From Pusillimonas sp. MFBS29 (GTDB lineage: Bacteria > Pseudomonadota > Gammaproteobacteria > Burkholderiales > Burkholderiaceae_B), in NCBI RefSeq assembly GCF_020687695.1, contig NZ_JAJEWL010000002.1:186001-250000 (forward strand): DNA of 64,000 nt, given 5' to 3'. Shown here in pieces: positions 17,476 through 26,304 of this stretch (its first letter is position 1; every line of letters starts with the position of its first letter). The position numbers and the translations under genes were made by a program. The notes beneath the pieces were generated by a model. The model had not been told where the DNA came from, ran no database searches, and worked only from the letters and a program-made list of their open reading frames with translations.

Positions 17476-18197
17476 ATCCGAACCTTGTTCGCACGTTGAG
17501 TTGCCGGTACAAGAATAACGCGCTGCGGTATATCGGCTGTACGGTCTTGCCAGGAGTGGTTCTGACTGGGTTCTGTGCGCAGGTGCAGGCAGTCGTTCCT
17601 GAGGGTTTGTCCGAACTGAATGTCCCGGGTTTCCAGTGGCAGGTACCACAATCAATGTGCTTGTCGGGAGTGCAGCTGCATATCAGGCATTTCTCGTCCG
17701 ATAGCGGCGTGATGCCTGCCGCACAGTCGCTGGTAACCTATACAGGTCTGTTTCAGCGTGTCCTGACTATCCGTAGAAAGGTAGTCCTTTCCGGTTTGAG
17801 CTCAGGCTGGCATTGGTTGGCCGAAATTGATGCGAGCAGCACCGGAGCGCATGGCTATGTGTCGGCCTTGCATACAGGCGCCCAGGTAACGGGGGCGTCT
17901 CCGTTCGCCTCGGAGCGCTCGTTTGCGTGGTTGCCGCCACAGGCAAGGCGCCAGTTCGATCATCAGCATATTGTTGATGGCCGGCGTGTGATGCAGCAGG
18001 TCTACAGCATTGCTTTACCCATACCAGCACTTACTTCCTATGTACGGCGGCAGTTGCGAACCGACGGCTGGCTGCCCGAACCTCAATTGGCCGGATCCTC
18101 TGGCGGTATGGCCTGGGGCAAAGCACAAGCGCGTCTTTTGTTGTTTGCGCAGCAAGGAACAGCAGGAACGTCCTTGTATGTGCATTACATCGAATAA
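17472..18197 (+). CDS. Exported protein of unknown function within the tad locus
   Basis: A 241-residue protein I do not recognise. The N-terminus (about residues 1-37) has basic residues then a hydrophobic run YIGCTVLPGVVLTGFCAQVQA that looks like a signal peptide. The rest is a mixed soluble domain with WQVPQSMCLSGVQLHIRHFSS, a long beta-rich middle and a C-terminal LFAQQGTAGTSLYVHYIE. Its start overlaps the TadE-like stop (ATGA) and CpaB follows after 17 bases, so co-expression with the pilus genes is near certain. It may be an accessory periplasmic factor of the secretin or pilus; no function is claimed. Confidence 0.75.
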   Translation: MNPNLVRTLSCRYKNNALRYIGCTVLPGVVLTGFCAQVQAVVPEGLSELNVPGFQWQVPQSMCLSGVQLHIRHFSSDSGVMPAAQSLVTYTGLFQRVLTIRRKVVLSGLSSGWHWLAEIDASSTGAHGYVSALHTGAQVTGASPFASERSFAWLPPQARRQFDHQHIVDGRRVMQQVYSIALPIPALTSYVRRQLRTDGWLPEPQLAGSSGGMAWGKAQARLLLFAQQGTAGTSLYVHYIE

Positions 18198-18214
18198 TCT
18201 GCTCAAGGAAAATC

Positions 18215-19198
18215 ATGCGCCTGCCTGTCATTAATCGTTCTCTTGCGTTATTGCTGCTGGCCGGTATTGCCGGGCTGGTGGCCGCCTGGGCAGCCAAACA
18301 GCATATTGACGGGCGGGTTCAGCAACTTGAGGCTCAGGCGCGTACTCCAATGGTTGAAAGAATTGTTGCGGCCTACGACCTGCCAGCCGGAACACGCCTT
18401 GCTGCGGAACACCTTGCTCTGCGCCATTTCCCTGCAGCGGTGGTGTCCAGTGACAGTCTTGCCCCATCACGGTTCACAGAACTGACGGGCACAGTGCTGC
18501 GCGCTCCGTTACGCGGTGGCGATGCCGTATTGCAGGTTCACACTGCAGCGCAAGAGCACGCGGCATTCTCCAGCCATTTGTCTGCCGGTCGGCGCGCGAT
18601 TTCCATGCCTGTTGATGCCATCAATTCTGTTTCGGGGTTACTGCAGCCCGGCGATCTGATAGATCTGTACGTATCATTCGAGTATCAGCGTCGGCATATC
18701 ACTGCCCCGTTGCTTCAGGGCGTGCTGGTATTGGCCACTGACGCGAATACGCAGTTTGTCCAGGGAGTCGACACTGCACCCCGGGGCTCTTATGCGACAG
18801 TAACGCTTGATGCTTCGCCGGAAGATGCAGTCAAGCTTGTTGCAGCCAGGCAAGGGGGTACGATTACCGCTGTATTGCGTCCACCTCAGGATACGGCATC
18901 CAGTCAAAAGGCTGTTCGTGGAGACCTTGCCAGCCTGCTGGGAGTGAATCGAAATCCACCTTTACCTTCCCGCAAGGCACAGGTTATTTACGGTAATCAG
19001 TCAGTGCGCAGCGTGTCCAGGCTAAAACCGGCATCACCGTCGGGGCCATCGCAAGCCAGTGGGCTGTTCAATCTTCCAGGCTCACCTGAATTGGTGAGCG
19101 CATGGATGCACGCCGCGATCAGGCATCAATTGAATCAGGTTGCTTCTCCCGAAAACCTGCTTCCTGACGCACCCGGCACAGACGTTGCAGTGCAATAG
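18215..19198 (+). CDS. cpaB: CpaB/RcpC-type Flp pilus assembly protein
   Basis: A 327-residue inner-membrane-anchored periplasmic protein: one N-terminal helix (RSLALLLLAGIAGLVAAWAA), then a SAF-like domain with VAAYDLPAGTRLAAEHLALR and FPAAVVSSDSL, then AGRRAISMPVDAINSVSGLLQPGDLIDLYV. These segments are characteristic of CpaB/RcpC, which modulates the secretin in Tad systems. It lies directly before the secretin gene, the standard order. A low-complexity Pro/Ser region follows near residue 275. The stop TAG at 19196-19198 is immediately followed by the secretin ribosome site. Confidence 0.93.
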   Translation: MRLPVINRSLALLLLAGIAGLVAAWAAKQHIDGRVQQLEAQARTPMVERIVAAYDLPAGTRLAAEHLALRHFPAAVVSSDSLAPSRFTELTGTVLRAPLRGGDAVLQVHTAAQEHAAFSSHLSAGRRAISMPVDAINSVSGLLQPGDLIDLYVSFEYQRRHITAPLLQGVLVLATDANTQFVQGVDTAPRGSYATVTLDASPEDAVKLVAARQGGTITAVLRPPQDTASSQKAVRGDLASLLGVNRNPPLPSRKAQVIYGNQSVRSVSRLKPASPSGPSQASGLFNLPGSPELVSAWMHAAIRHQLNQVASPENLLPDAPGTDVAVQ

Positions 19199-19208
19199 GA
19201 TGGCAAGC

Positions 19209-20636
19209 ATGAAGATGCGTGCGATCCTGGTTGGCTTGTTCTGGATGCTGATGGCACAGACCGGCGGTGCGGCGCCACCCCAACAGGCCGAGCTCAGCTT
19301 GCAGGTTGGCGAGGTCAAGGTTCTGGGCATCCCTGATGTGGCTCGTGTTGCCGTGGGCGACGGACATGTCGTCAACGCAGTGGCCACTGACGAAAAAGAG
19401 GTCATCGTGTTTGCTCGCCATGAGGGTTCCACTGTCTTGCAGATATGGTCGGCTGACGGCCAGCGCTGGCAATATCAGATACAGGTTGCACCAGAAGGGC
19501 TAAGGCAAATCCAGCAGGAGTTGCGCAGTGTGCTGGAGCGCATTCCTCATGCCCGGCTTTCTGCGGTCGGCGACAAACTCGTGGTCGAGGGTGATGATCT
19601 CTCAGATGCTGATCGCGAACGGGTTTCCGAGCTTGCCAAGCACTATCCCCAACTGCTCGATTTCACAGGTCAGGTTGGCTGGGACAACATGGTGTTGCTT
19701 GATGTGCAGGTGGTCGAGGTTCCGCGCATACAGCTGCAGGAACTGGGATTGCGCTGGAACACTGCCTCCGAGGGGGGCCTGAATGTCGGGGTGGCCTGGG
19801 ACGGCGGTAGCAAAAGGTTGTCGGCGCGCCCGGGCGAGTCTGTCATGCCCATAGAGTTTCCGGCCACAGTGGCTGCCGGCTATTTTGGAGTAAATGCTTT
19901 GCTATCGGCGCGTATTAACGCGATGGCCCAGCAGGGCACTGCAGTGGTGCTGGCGCAGCCCCAGTTGCTTGCCCGCAGCGGTGCAACCGCCGAGTTCCTG
20001 GCTGGTGGTGAGGTGCCTTATTCGACTGTAGACGCCAACGGCAACACCAATACGGCATTCAAGCCTTATGGCGTGTCATTGCGCATTACGCCGCAAATCG
20101 AACGTAATGGCGCTGTACGTTCTCGTATCGAGGTCGAGGTCAGCTCTGTGGATAGCGCCATGTCGGTGACTAACGGCCCGGCGCTGAAAACCCGACGTGC
20201 GGCAACTGAGTTCAATGTACGCTCGGGCCAGACCCTTGTTCTTGCGGGCTTTCTATCACGCGAGCTCACCAGCAATATGGATTCAGTTCCGGGGCTGGGT
20301 GATATTCCCATACTGGGTGAACTGTTCAAATCCAGACGCTTTCAGCGCCACGAAACCGAATTGGCCATATTTGTTACGCCAATACTCGTTACCGCTGATC
20401 ATCCTGGTCTTAACCGTCGCGTACAGTCAAGTGAGCAGGTGCTGCAGACAGCCTTTCCCCAGGCGCCGGTTATCAACGTGTCGCTCGATCCTTTGCCCGA
20501 GCCATTGTTGCCTGAGAATCATCCCGGCTGGGATCCCTGGCGGGGTCCTGGTTCACAGTGGTCTGCTTCACAAGTCGATCCATCGACGTCTGCCCTGCGT
20601 AACGCTGGAAACAATCAACACTTCTTCGTGGAGTAA
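19209..20636 (+). CDS. cpaC: CpaC/RcpA secretin of the Tad pilus
   Basis: A 475-residue outer-membrane secretin. A signal peptide (MKMRAILVGLFWMLMAQTGGAA) is followed by the N-terminal BON/CpaC domain (VGEVKVLGIPDVARVAVGD, VIVFARHEGSTVLQIW) and the C-terminal secretin domain with GTAVVLAQPQLLARSGATAEFLAGGEVPY, FKPYGVSLRITPQI and a VPGLGDIPILGELF closing motif, all classic type II/III secretin signatures. I chose ATG 19209 because AGGA lies eight bases upstream; ATG 19200 is possible. It follows cpaB by ten bases and precedes the ATPase by four. Confidence 0.94.
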   Translation: MKMRAILVGLFWMLMAQTGGAAPPQQAELSLQVGEVKVLGIPDVARVAVGDGHVVNAVATDEKEVIVFARHEGSTVLQIWSADGQRWQYQIQVAPEGLRQIQQELRSVLERIPHARLSAVGDKLVVEGDDLSDADRERVSELAKHYPQLLDFTGQVGWDNMVLLDVQVVEVPRIQLQELGLRWNTASEGGLNVGVAWDGGSKRLSARPGESVMPIEFPATVAAGYFGVNALLSARINAMAQQGTAVVLAQPQLLARSGATAEFLAGGEVPYSTVDANGNTNTAFKPYGVSLRITPQIERNGAVRSRIEVEVSSVDSAMSVTNGPALKTRRAATEFNVRSGQTLVLAGFLSRELTSNMDSVPGLGDIPILGELFKSRRFQRHETELAIFVTPILVTADHPGLNRRVQSSEQVLQTAFPQAPVINVSLDPLPEPLLPENHPGWDPWRGPGSQWSASQVDPSTSALRNAGNNQHFFVE

Positions 20637-20640
20637 GCCC

Positions 20641-22362
20641 ATGCTGAATCTGGAGTTGCGTTTTGAAGACGGCAAGGCACGAACAGCAAGCTTCCCCCTG
20701 CCTCTGGAAATAGGGCGCGGGCCAGATTGTCATTTGCGTTTGAAGGCATGGCGGGTAGGCAAGCGCCATGCACGCATAGAGCGCCGGCCGGCCGGTGTTT
20801 TCATTGAAGACTTCGGAACATTGAGCGGTACGTTGGTGAATGGCATTCGTGTGGCCGAACACGGACCTTTGCAGGTCGGCGATGAGATACTGATAGGTCC
20901 GTGCCTCATGTATTTGAAGGAGGTCATTGCAAGTACGTCACCCATGCAACCAGAGCTGCCTGTCAGGACGCAGCTTGCAGGCCGCAGCGCGCCAGATGAT
21001 GACCAGCCCGTAATGCACCATGTTCTGCAGTCCGAGCCAGACACTGCCGATCAACTCGTTGGCACGGAATGTCCCATAAGCACGCGGTTGTTTCACAGGC
21101 GCCGTTTGCATGCGGCCTTGCTGGAGTCACTTGATTTGCGACGTCGCGATATAGCCAGCATGAGCGATGAAGCGTTACGCAGCGAGGCAAGTTCGGCGCT
21201 AAGCGAGATCATCGCTGCAGATACCGAGTTGCCGGCCTCTGTCGAACGATCGGCATTGCTGCTTGAAGTCGTCAATGAAGCCGTAGGTCTTGGTCCTCTG
21301 GAGCCTTTGCTGGCCGACCAGGCGATCACTGAAATCATGGTTAACCGTCACGATGAGATATTCGTTGAAATGAACGGGCAGCTCAAGCGACACCAGGCCG
21401 CGTTCAGCAGCGAGCAAGCCGTATTGGGTGTCATCGATCGCATAGTTTCTCCGCTGGGGCGCCGTATTGACGAAAGCTCGCCCATGGTTGATGCGCGCTT
21501 GCGTGATGGTTCCCGTGTCAACGCGGTGCTGGCACCGATTGCTTTACGCGGCAGCAGCCTGACCATACGCAAGTTTCCACAAAATCGGCCGGATATGAAC
21601 AAACTGCTGCAGCTTCAGGCGTTCGACGATGCCATGCAGGGTTTTCTGGCGGAAAGCGTTCGAAGCAAGAAGAATATCGTTGTATCGGGGGGCACTGGAT
21701 CGGGCAAAACCACGCTGCTCAACGTGTTGTCCAATTGCATACCACGCGATGAACGTATTGTTACCATTGAAGACGCTGCTGAACTCAAGCTTGATCATCC
21801 GCATCTCGTTGCACTGGAATCCCGGCCCGCCAATCTCGAAGGGCGAGGCACGATTTCCATAAGGGATCTGGTACGCAATGCCTTGCGTATGCGTCCGGAT
21901 CGAATTGTGGTTGGTGAATGCCGGGGAGGCGAGGCGTTCGACATGCTGGCGGCAATGAATACCGGTCATGAGGGTTCGTTGACAACCTTGCATGCAAATA
22001 GCCCACGTGATGCGCTGGCAAGGCTGGAAACCATGATCCTGATGGCGGGTATGGACTTGCCTTTAACGGCGGTACGCGAGCATATTGCAGCAAGCATACA
22101 TTTCATTATCCAGCAGGCCCGCCTGGGCAATGGCCGTCGCCTGATTACATCGATCGTTGAAATTACCGGTATGGAAAGCGGACGCATACAAACGCAAGAG
22201 CTTTTCAAATACGTGCGCGTGCCGGTACCCGCATTTACGGGTTGCGGTGTGATCCCCGAGTGCTTCATTGATGAATCGGGCACACCTTGCCTGCAGGCGA
22301 CCTTGTTTGACACGCGCACCGAACTCTTGCCGCACGGGGGTAGCTCGATGCAGGTGCTTTAG
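20641..22362 (+). CDS. tadA: FHA-domain TadA/CpaF secretion ATPase
   Basis: A 573-residue fusion. Residues about 1-100 form an FHA (phosphothreonine-binding) domain: [20 protein letters not shown] and [13 protein letters not shown] are the expected loop motifs. The rest is a CpaF/TadA hexameric ATPase that powers pilus assembly: [19 protein letters not shown], Walker [10 protein letters not shown] (350-358), a [11 protein letters not shown] box, and [21 protein letters not shown] with the Walker B Asp-box and His-box ([15 protein letters not shown]). ATG at 20641 follows GTGGAGTAAGCCC. The frame is open far upstream inside the secretin gene, which is not real. The fusion suggests regulation by a Ser/Thr kinase. 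Confidence 0.94.
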   Translation: MLNLELRFEDGKARTASFPLPLEIGRGPDCHLRLKAWRVGKRHARIERRPAGVFIEDFGTLSGTLVNGIRVAEHGPLQVGDEILIGPCLMYLKEVIASTSPMQPELPVRTQLAGRSAPDDDQPVMHHVLQSEPDTADQLVGTECPISTRLFHRRRLHAALLESLDLRRRDIASMSDEALRSEASSALSEIIAADTELPASVERSALLLEVVNEAVGLGPLEPLLADQAITEIMVNRHDEIFVEMNGQLKRHQAAFSSEQAVLGVIDRIVSPLGRRIDESSPMVDARLRDGSRVNAVLAPIALRGSSLTIRKFPQNRPDMNKLLQLQAFDDAMQGFLAESVRSKKNIVVSGGTGSGKTTLLNVLSNCIPRDERIVTIEDAAELKLDHPHLVALESRPANLEGRGTISIRDLVRNALRMRPDRIVVGECRGGEAFDMLAAMNTGHEGSLTTLHANSPRDALARLETMILMAGMDLPLTAVREHIAASIHFIIQQARLGNGRRLITSIVEITGMESGRIQTQELFKYVRVPVPAFTGCGVIPECFIDESGTPCLQATLFDTRTELLPHGGSSMQVL

Positions 22363-22390
22363 CCTGGGCCTGCGAGCAGAGGAGCAATGA

Positions 22391-23239
22391 ATGGCAATAT
22401 TTATATTTCTAGTGGCTGTAGCTGTCCTCGTGGGTATGTGCTGGTGGTTTTTGCAGAAATGGCTGGGAGTGGTCTATGTGCATTACCAGCAAGCATTCCA
22501 GAAACAAGCCAGCAAGCGACTGGATGAGTTCTTTCTGTTTGTTGACCCGGCGCAGCTCTGGCTGGCAAATCTGGCGATTTGTCTTCTGTTGATGGCTGTT
22601 GTGTATGGGTTGACAGGTGGCCTGGTCATGACCGTAGTGTCCGGTGCGTCTGGCTTGCTGCTGCCTCAATATGTCATAGGCAGGCTACGACGTCGGCGCC
22701 TGCAGCGTTTTGACGAACAGCTGCCCGAGATGCTGCAGGCACTGGCAGGTGCCTTGCGTGCAGGCGCGGGTATTCAGTCTGCCTTGCGGCATATTGTGGC
22801 CCAGAGTCCTGCACCGCTGTCGCAGGAGTTTGGCCTGATGCTGCGTCAGCAACGCATGGGTATCAGCTTCGAACAGGCATTGGCCGATCTATATCGCCGT
22901 ATGCCGTTCGAAGGGACCGGGCTGGTTGTGTCGGCCCTGACTATTGCTGCACAAAGTGGTGGAAATCTTGCGGAAACGCTGGAAAGCATAGCTGCTACGT
23001 TGCGAGCCCGCTTGCGCTTGTTAAGCCGTGTGCAGGCCCTGACCTCCCAAGGGCGCATGCAGGCGTGGATTATGGCTGGTTTACCGCCCGTTCTGGCAGT
23101 TGTCCTGCATTATCTGGATCCTGATGCGATGTCGGCGTTGTGGGAAACTCCAGCGGGGTGGGCTGTGCTGCTTACCGTGGCAGTAATGGAGGGCATCGGC
23201 ATATGGCTCATACGCCGCATAGTTGCTATCCAGATCTAG
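22391..23239 (+). CDS. tadB: TadB, inner-membrane platform protein
   Basis: A 282-residue type II secretion F-family (GspF) protein: two N-terminal membrane helices (residues 1-25 and around 55-95), a cytoplasmic loop with PEMLQALAGALRAGAGIQSAL and SGGNLAETLESIAATLRAR, and C-terminal helices. TadB and TadC form the platform on which the TadA ATPase acts. The gene starts 28 bases after the ATPase stop with a GAGGAGCAATGA ribosome site, and tadC follows. Confidence 0.94.
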   Translation: MAIFIFLVAVAVLVGMCWWFLQKWLGVVYVHYQQAFQKQASKRLDEFFLFVDPAQLWLANLAICLLLMAVVYGLTGGLVMTVVSGASGLLLPQYVIGRLRRRRLQRFDEQLPEMLQALAGALRAGAGIQSALRHIVAQSPAPLSQEFGLMLRQQRMGISFEQALADLYRRMPFEGTGLVVSALTIAAQSGGNLAETLESIAATLRARLRLLSRVQALTSQGRMQAWIMAGLPPVLAVVLHYLDPDAMSALWETPAGWAVLLTVAVMEGIGIWLIRRIVAIQI

Positions 23240-23249
23240 GAGCTCGGGC

Positions 23250-24125
23250 ATGCTCTTCTGGATAAGTTGTCTGGCTGCCGGTTTATCTTTGTACCTGATG
23301 GTGTGGGTATTTACGCGACCACTGGCGCAATATCACTTACGGCGACACACAATGTTCGCGCCTGCGCTTTTTCATTTGATCTGGCCCTGGGTGCTTGCAC
23401 TGCTTCCTGTGTGCAAGCCTTTTATCCCCTGGGGTATGCGGCACACTCTCGGTCAGCGCCTGTCGACAGCGGGGGTGGGGCCCTGGTGTTTGCCCGAGCA
23501 CATCGTAGCCATGCAAGTGCTCGGTGGCCTTGTTGCGATGATGGTTTCAGTCCTGGTGTTACGTGTCTCAGGATTAGCCAGTCCGCAGTACGTGCTGATT
23601 GCATGCTTGTTCTCGGGTACTGCCGGCCTGGCATGGCCGCGTTATTGGTTGCATGAACTAAAGTCCCGGCGTCAGAGGCTTATGTTGCGGGAATTTCCCT
23701 TCCTGCTCGACATGACAACGTTATGTGTTGAAGCCGGGTTGAATCTGCAAGGCGCCTTGCAGCAGGCTGCGCAGCATGGGCCCGACGGTCCGTTGCGCGC
23801 CGAGCTAAGGCATGCTCTGGCGGATATGCGCGCAGGGTTGCCCCGTGCTCAGGCCTTGCAGGATCTGGCTGATCGTTGCGGACTGACCGCCGTGCAAAGC
23901 CTGGTGACGGCGTTGGCTCAGGCCGATCAGCTGGGCATGAGTCTTGGCCCTCTGCTTCGGTCCCAGTCAGAGCAACGTCGGGCCGAACGCTTTCTGCGAG
24001 CTGAGAAGCTGGCGCTGGAAGCACCGGTCAAAATGCTGTTTCCCATGGTTTTCTGCATTTTTCCTTGCACTTTCCTGATCATTGGTTTCCCGATAGTGGT
24101 CAAGCTGCTGGCAAACAGTTCATGA
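23250..24125 (+). CDS. tadC: TadC, inner-membrane platform protein
   Basis: A 291-residue second GspF-family platform protein. Motifs: REFPFLLDMTTLCVEAGLNLQGALQQA, LGMSLGPLLRSQSEQRRAERFLRAEKLALEAPVKMLFPMVFCIFPCTFLIIGFPI, which is the typical TadC ending with a final membrane helix. ATG at 23250 follows AGGAG with seven-base spacing; an upstream start at 23223 would overlap tadB and is weaker. Its stop overlaps the next ORF by four bases (ATGA). Confidence 0.94.
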   Translation: MLFWISCLAAGLSLYLMVWVFTRPLAQYHLRRHTMFAPALFHLIWPWVLALLPVCKPFIPWGMRHTLGQRLSTAGVGPWCLPEHIVAMQVLGGLVAMMVSVLVLRVSGLASPQYVLIACLFSGTAGLAWPRYWLHELKSRRQRLMLREFPFLLDMTTLCVEAGLNLQGALQQAAQHGPDGPLRAELRHALADMRAGLPRAQALQDLADRCGLTAVQSLVTALAQADQLGMSLGPLLRSQSEQRRAERFLRAEKLALEAPVKMLFPMVFCIFPCTFLIIGFPIVVKLLANSS

Positions 24126-24472
24126 TCACCCCTGGAACACCAGCGCCGTGGATCACTGCCCACGGGTTCACGCTCTACAAAGCCACCTGTTTCCGGTTGC
24201 GCCTGCTTGGTTTGCACGCCACGGGCCCCTTGCGCTGGCACACCGGTTTGTATATTGCGCCGTGCAATGCCATACATACGCTGGCTTTGCCTGAACCCAT
24301 TGATGTCGTCTTCCTGAATGCGCGTCATCAGGTGCTGGCGCAGCATCAGGTAAAGCCTTGGCGTATAGCCTGGTGTGCTTCGGCCACCGCCGTGGTGGAG
24401 CTGCCCGCCGGCTATTGCCGCGCCTGCCCCGATTATTACCTGTCCATCCGCAAAGCCCTGACATCAGGGTAA
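24122..24472 (+). CDS. DUF192-family protein at the end of the tad operon
   Basis: A 116-residue protein with the DUF192 pattern: GLYIAPCNAIHTLALPEPIDVVFLN, then a KPWR segment and the ending VVELPAGYC. The start ATG overlaps the tadC stop by four bases. DUF192 proteins are small beta-rich proteins, often exported, of unknown function. No signal peptide is seen here, so this copy is probably cytoplasmic. Repeated linkage to type IV secretion-like loci would suggest a role in pilus biogenesis, but that is inference from position only. Confidence 0.75.
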   Translation: MITPGTPAPWITAHGFTLYKATCFRLRLLGLHATGPLRWHTGLYIAPCNAIHTLALPEPIDVVFLNARHQVLAQHQVKPWRIAWCASATAVVELPAGYCRACPDYYLSIRKALTSG

Positions 24473-24512
24473 ATCCGATATTGCCTTCATTGGCGTCGTC
24501 ATGCATTGTTCA

Positions 24513-24530
24513 ACCGAGCGCTTGATCGGT
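24513..24530. promoter_or_regulatory. Imperfect palindrome ACCGA-N8-TCGGT, candidate TetR operator
   Basis: ACCGA (24513-24517) and TCGGT (24526-24530) form an inverted repeat with eight bases between, 64 bases before the livG start. Size and symmetry are those of TetR-family operators, and a TetR regulator ends this gene cluster (31244-31867). The link between the two is inference; no confident -35/-10 was identified nearby. Confidence 0.35.
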
Positions 24531-24593
24531 CCATAAACAAAACAGCCGGCAAGCAGAGCGGGGGCTGGCCCCTTGCCCGGAACGGAGAAAAAT

Positions 24594-25424
24594 GTGGCGG
24601 TTGGCGATCCTATCTTGCAGGTAGAAGGGCTGACGCTGGCGTTCGGCGGTGTCAAAGCGCTGAATGGCGTTGGCTTTAGTGTGCAGCCTGGTTCCATCAC
24701 CACGGTGATCGGCCCGAACGGCGCGGGCAAAACGTCTTTGTTCAACACCATTTCAGGCTTCTATCGCCCCAGCCAGGGTGCGGTCAGGTTCAAGGGGCGC
24801 GATATTTCGCGCCTGCCGGCGCCGCAACGGGCCAAGCTTGGCCTGGCGCGCAGTTTTCAGAATATTGCCTTGTTTCGCGGCATGTCGGTGCTGGACAACA
24901 TCAAGCTGGGCCGGCACTGTCGCCTTAAAACCAATCTTTTCCAGGGTATGTTTTATCTGGGTGCGGCCCGACGTGAAGAGGTTGCGCTGCGGGCCGATAT
25001 TGAAGAGCGCATTATTGATTTTCTCGAGATCGACCATATACGCCACGCTTCGGTGGCAGCCTTGCCCTATGGCCTGCAAAAGCGGGTGGAAATGGCGCGC
25101 GCATTGGCGATGCAGCCCGAAGTCATTATGCTCGACGAACCCGTGGCGGGCATGAACCGGGAAGAAACCGAAGACATGGCGCGTTTCATTCTTGACGTTC
25201 GCAACGAGTGGGGCGTGACCGTGCTGATGGTTGAACACGATATGGGCCTGGTCATGGATTTGTCTGATCATGTGGTGGTGCTTAATTTCGGGCAGGTGAT
25301 TGCCGACGGATCGCCCGGGCAGGTGCAGGCCAACCCCGAGGTCATACAGGCTTATCTGGGCGCGGGCGATGTGTCCGATCTGCGCCGTCGCTTGCGCGGG
25401 GCGGAACAGGAACAGATCGCATGA
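24594..25424 (+). CDS. livG: LIV-type ABC transporter ATP-binding protein (LivG)
   Basis: A 276-residue ATPase of the branched-chain amino-acid/carboxylate uptake class: Walker A GPNGAGKT (40-47), FNTISGFYRPSQGAVRF, signature region LPYGLQKRVEMARAL and Walker B VIMLDEPVAGMN, ending in the VLNFGQVIADG segment typical of LivG. I chose the GTG at 24594, which has GGAG six bases upstream; a nearby ATG (24592) is out of frame and a TTG at 24573 has no ribosome site. Its stop overlaps livH by four bases. Substrate is probably not an amino acid given the ligase downstream. Confidence 0.9.
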   Translation: MAVGDPILQVEGLTLAFGGVKALNGVGFSVQPGSITTVIGPNGAGKTSLFNTISGFYRPSQGAVRFKGRDISRLPAPQRAKLGLARSFQNIALFRGMSVLDNIKLGRHCRLKTNLFQGMFYLGAARREEVALRADIEERIIDFLEIDHIRHASVAALPYGLQKRVEMARALAMQPEVIMLDEPVAGMNREETEDMARFILDVRNEWGVTVLMVEHDMGLVMDLSDHVVVLNFGQVIADGSPGQVQANPEVIQAYLGAGDVSDLRRRLRGAEQEQIA

Positions 25425-26302
25425 CAGACTGGCTTTTCCTGTTTGAAGTCACGCTGGCGGGCATCGGCAGCGGGGGTCTGTACGCACTGGCCGGCCTGGC
25501 TTTCGTGATCGTGTACAAGGCCACGCGGGTGGTGAATCTGGCCATAGGCGAAATGCTGATGATGGGCGCCTATATTTTCTTTGCATTTGCTTCGGGGTTG
25601 CAGTGGCCAATCTGGCTGGCGGTGGTGCTGGCCATATTCTGCAGCGGGGTCATGGGCGGCGTGATAGAGCGCCTGGCCATCCGCCCCATGCTGGGCGAAT
25701 CGCCCATTTCGGTGTTCATGGTCACGGTGGGGCTGGGTTCCATCATGGTGGGGCTGGTCGAGCTGATCTGGACCGCCGATCAGCGCCGCTTGCCCGAGTT
25801 CATGCCTGCCGAACCCATCTTCCTGGGCGAGGCCTTTATTTCTTCCAAGGTGTTTTACGGTTTCTGGATTGCGGTGGCCCTGGTGGCGATTGTGGTGGCG
25901 ATCTTTCGTTATTGGCGCGGCGGGGTGGCCCTTCGTGCCACGGCTTCGGACCAGGGCGCGGCTTATTCCATGGGCATCAATGTGCCGCGGGTGTTTTCGT
26001 TGGCCTGGGTCACAAGTGCCGCACTGGCCGCCGTGGCGGGCATTGTGGTGGGCGCCATAGGCGGGCTGTCTTCGTCCATGGGGATATTCGGGCTGTCGGT
26101 TCTGGTGGTGGTGATTGTGGGCGGTCTGGATAGCGTCGTGGGCGCCTTGCTGGCCGGTCTGCTGATCGGTGTGCTCGAGGCATGGGCCAGCGCTTATCTT
26201 GGGGGTGAATACAAGCTGCTGGTTACGTTCATTGTGCTGGTGGTGGTGCTGATGCTGCGGCCTTATGGCTTGTTTGGCACTCGCGAAATTGAGAGGCTCT
26301 GA
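25421..26302 (+). CDS. livH: LIV-type ABC transporter permease LivH
   Basis: A 293-residue integral membrane permease with about eight hydrophobic helices. Typical LivH segments: GSGGLYALAGLAFVIVYKATRVVNLAIGEMLMMGAY at the N-terminus and RATASDQGAAYSMGINVPRVF (the EAA-like ATPase contact loop), then a Gly-rich VVVIVGGLDSVVGALLAGLLIG. It overlaps the livG stop by four bases and is followed by livM two bases later. Confidence 0.94.
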   Translation: MTDWLFLFEVTLAGIGSGGLYALAGLAFVIVYKATRVVNLAIGEMLMMGAYIFFAFASGLQWPIWLAVVLAIFCSGVMGGVIERLAIRPMLGESPISVFMVTVGLGSIMVGLVELIWTADQRRLPEFMPAEPIFLGEAFISSKVFYGFWIAVALVAIVVAIFRYWRGGVALRATASDQGAAYSMGINVPRVFSLAWVTSAALAAVAGIVVGAIGGLSSSMGIFGLSVLVVVIVGGLDSVVGALLAGLLIGVLEAWASAYLGGEYKLLVTFIVLVVVLMLRPYGLFGTREIERL

Positions 26303-26304
26303 GC

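Noticed and set aside
20197-20640. Upstream extension of the FHA-ATPase open frame into the secretin gene
   Set aside because: The extension translates secretin-coding DNA in another frame; the FHA domain begins right at ATG 20641 with a ribosome site.
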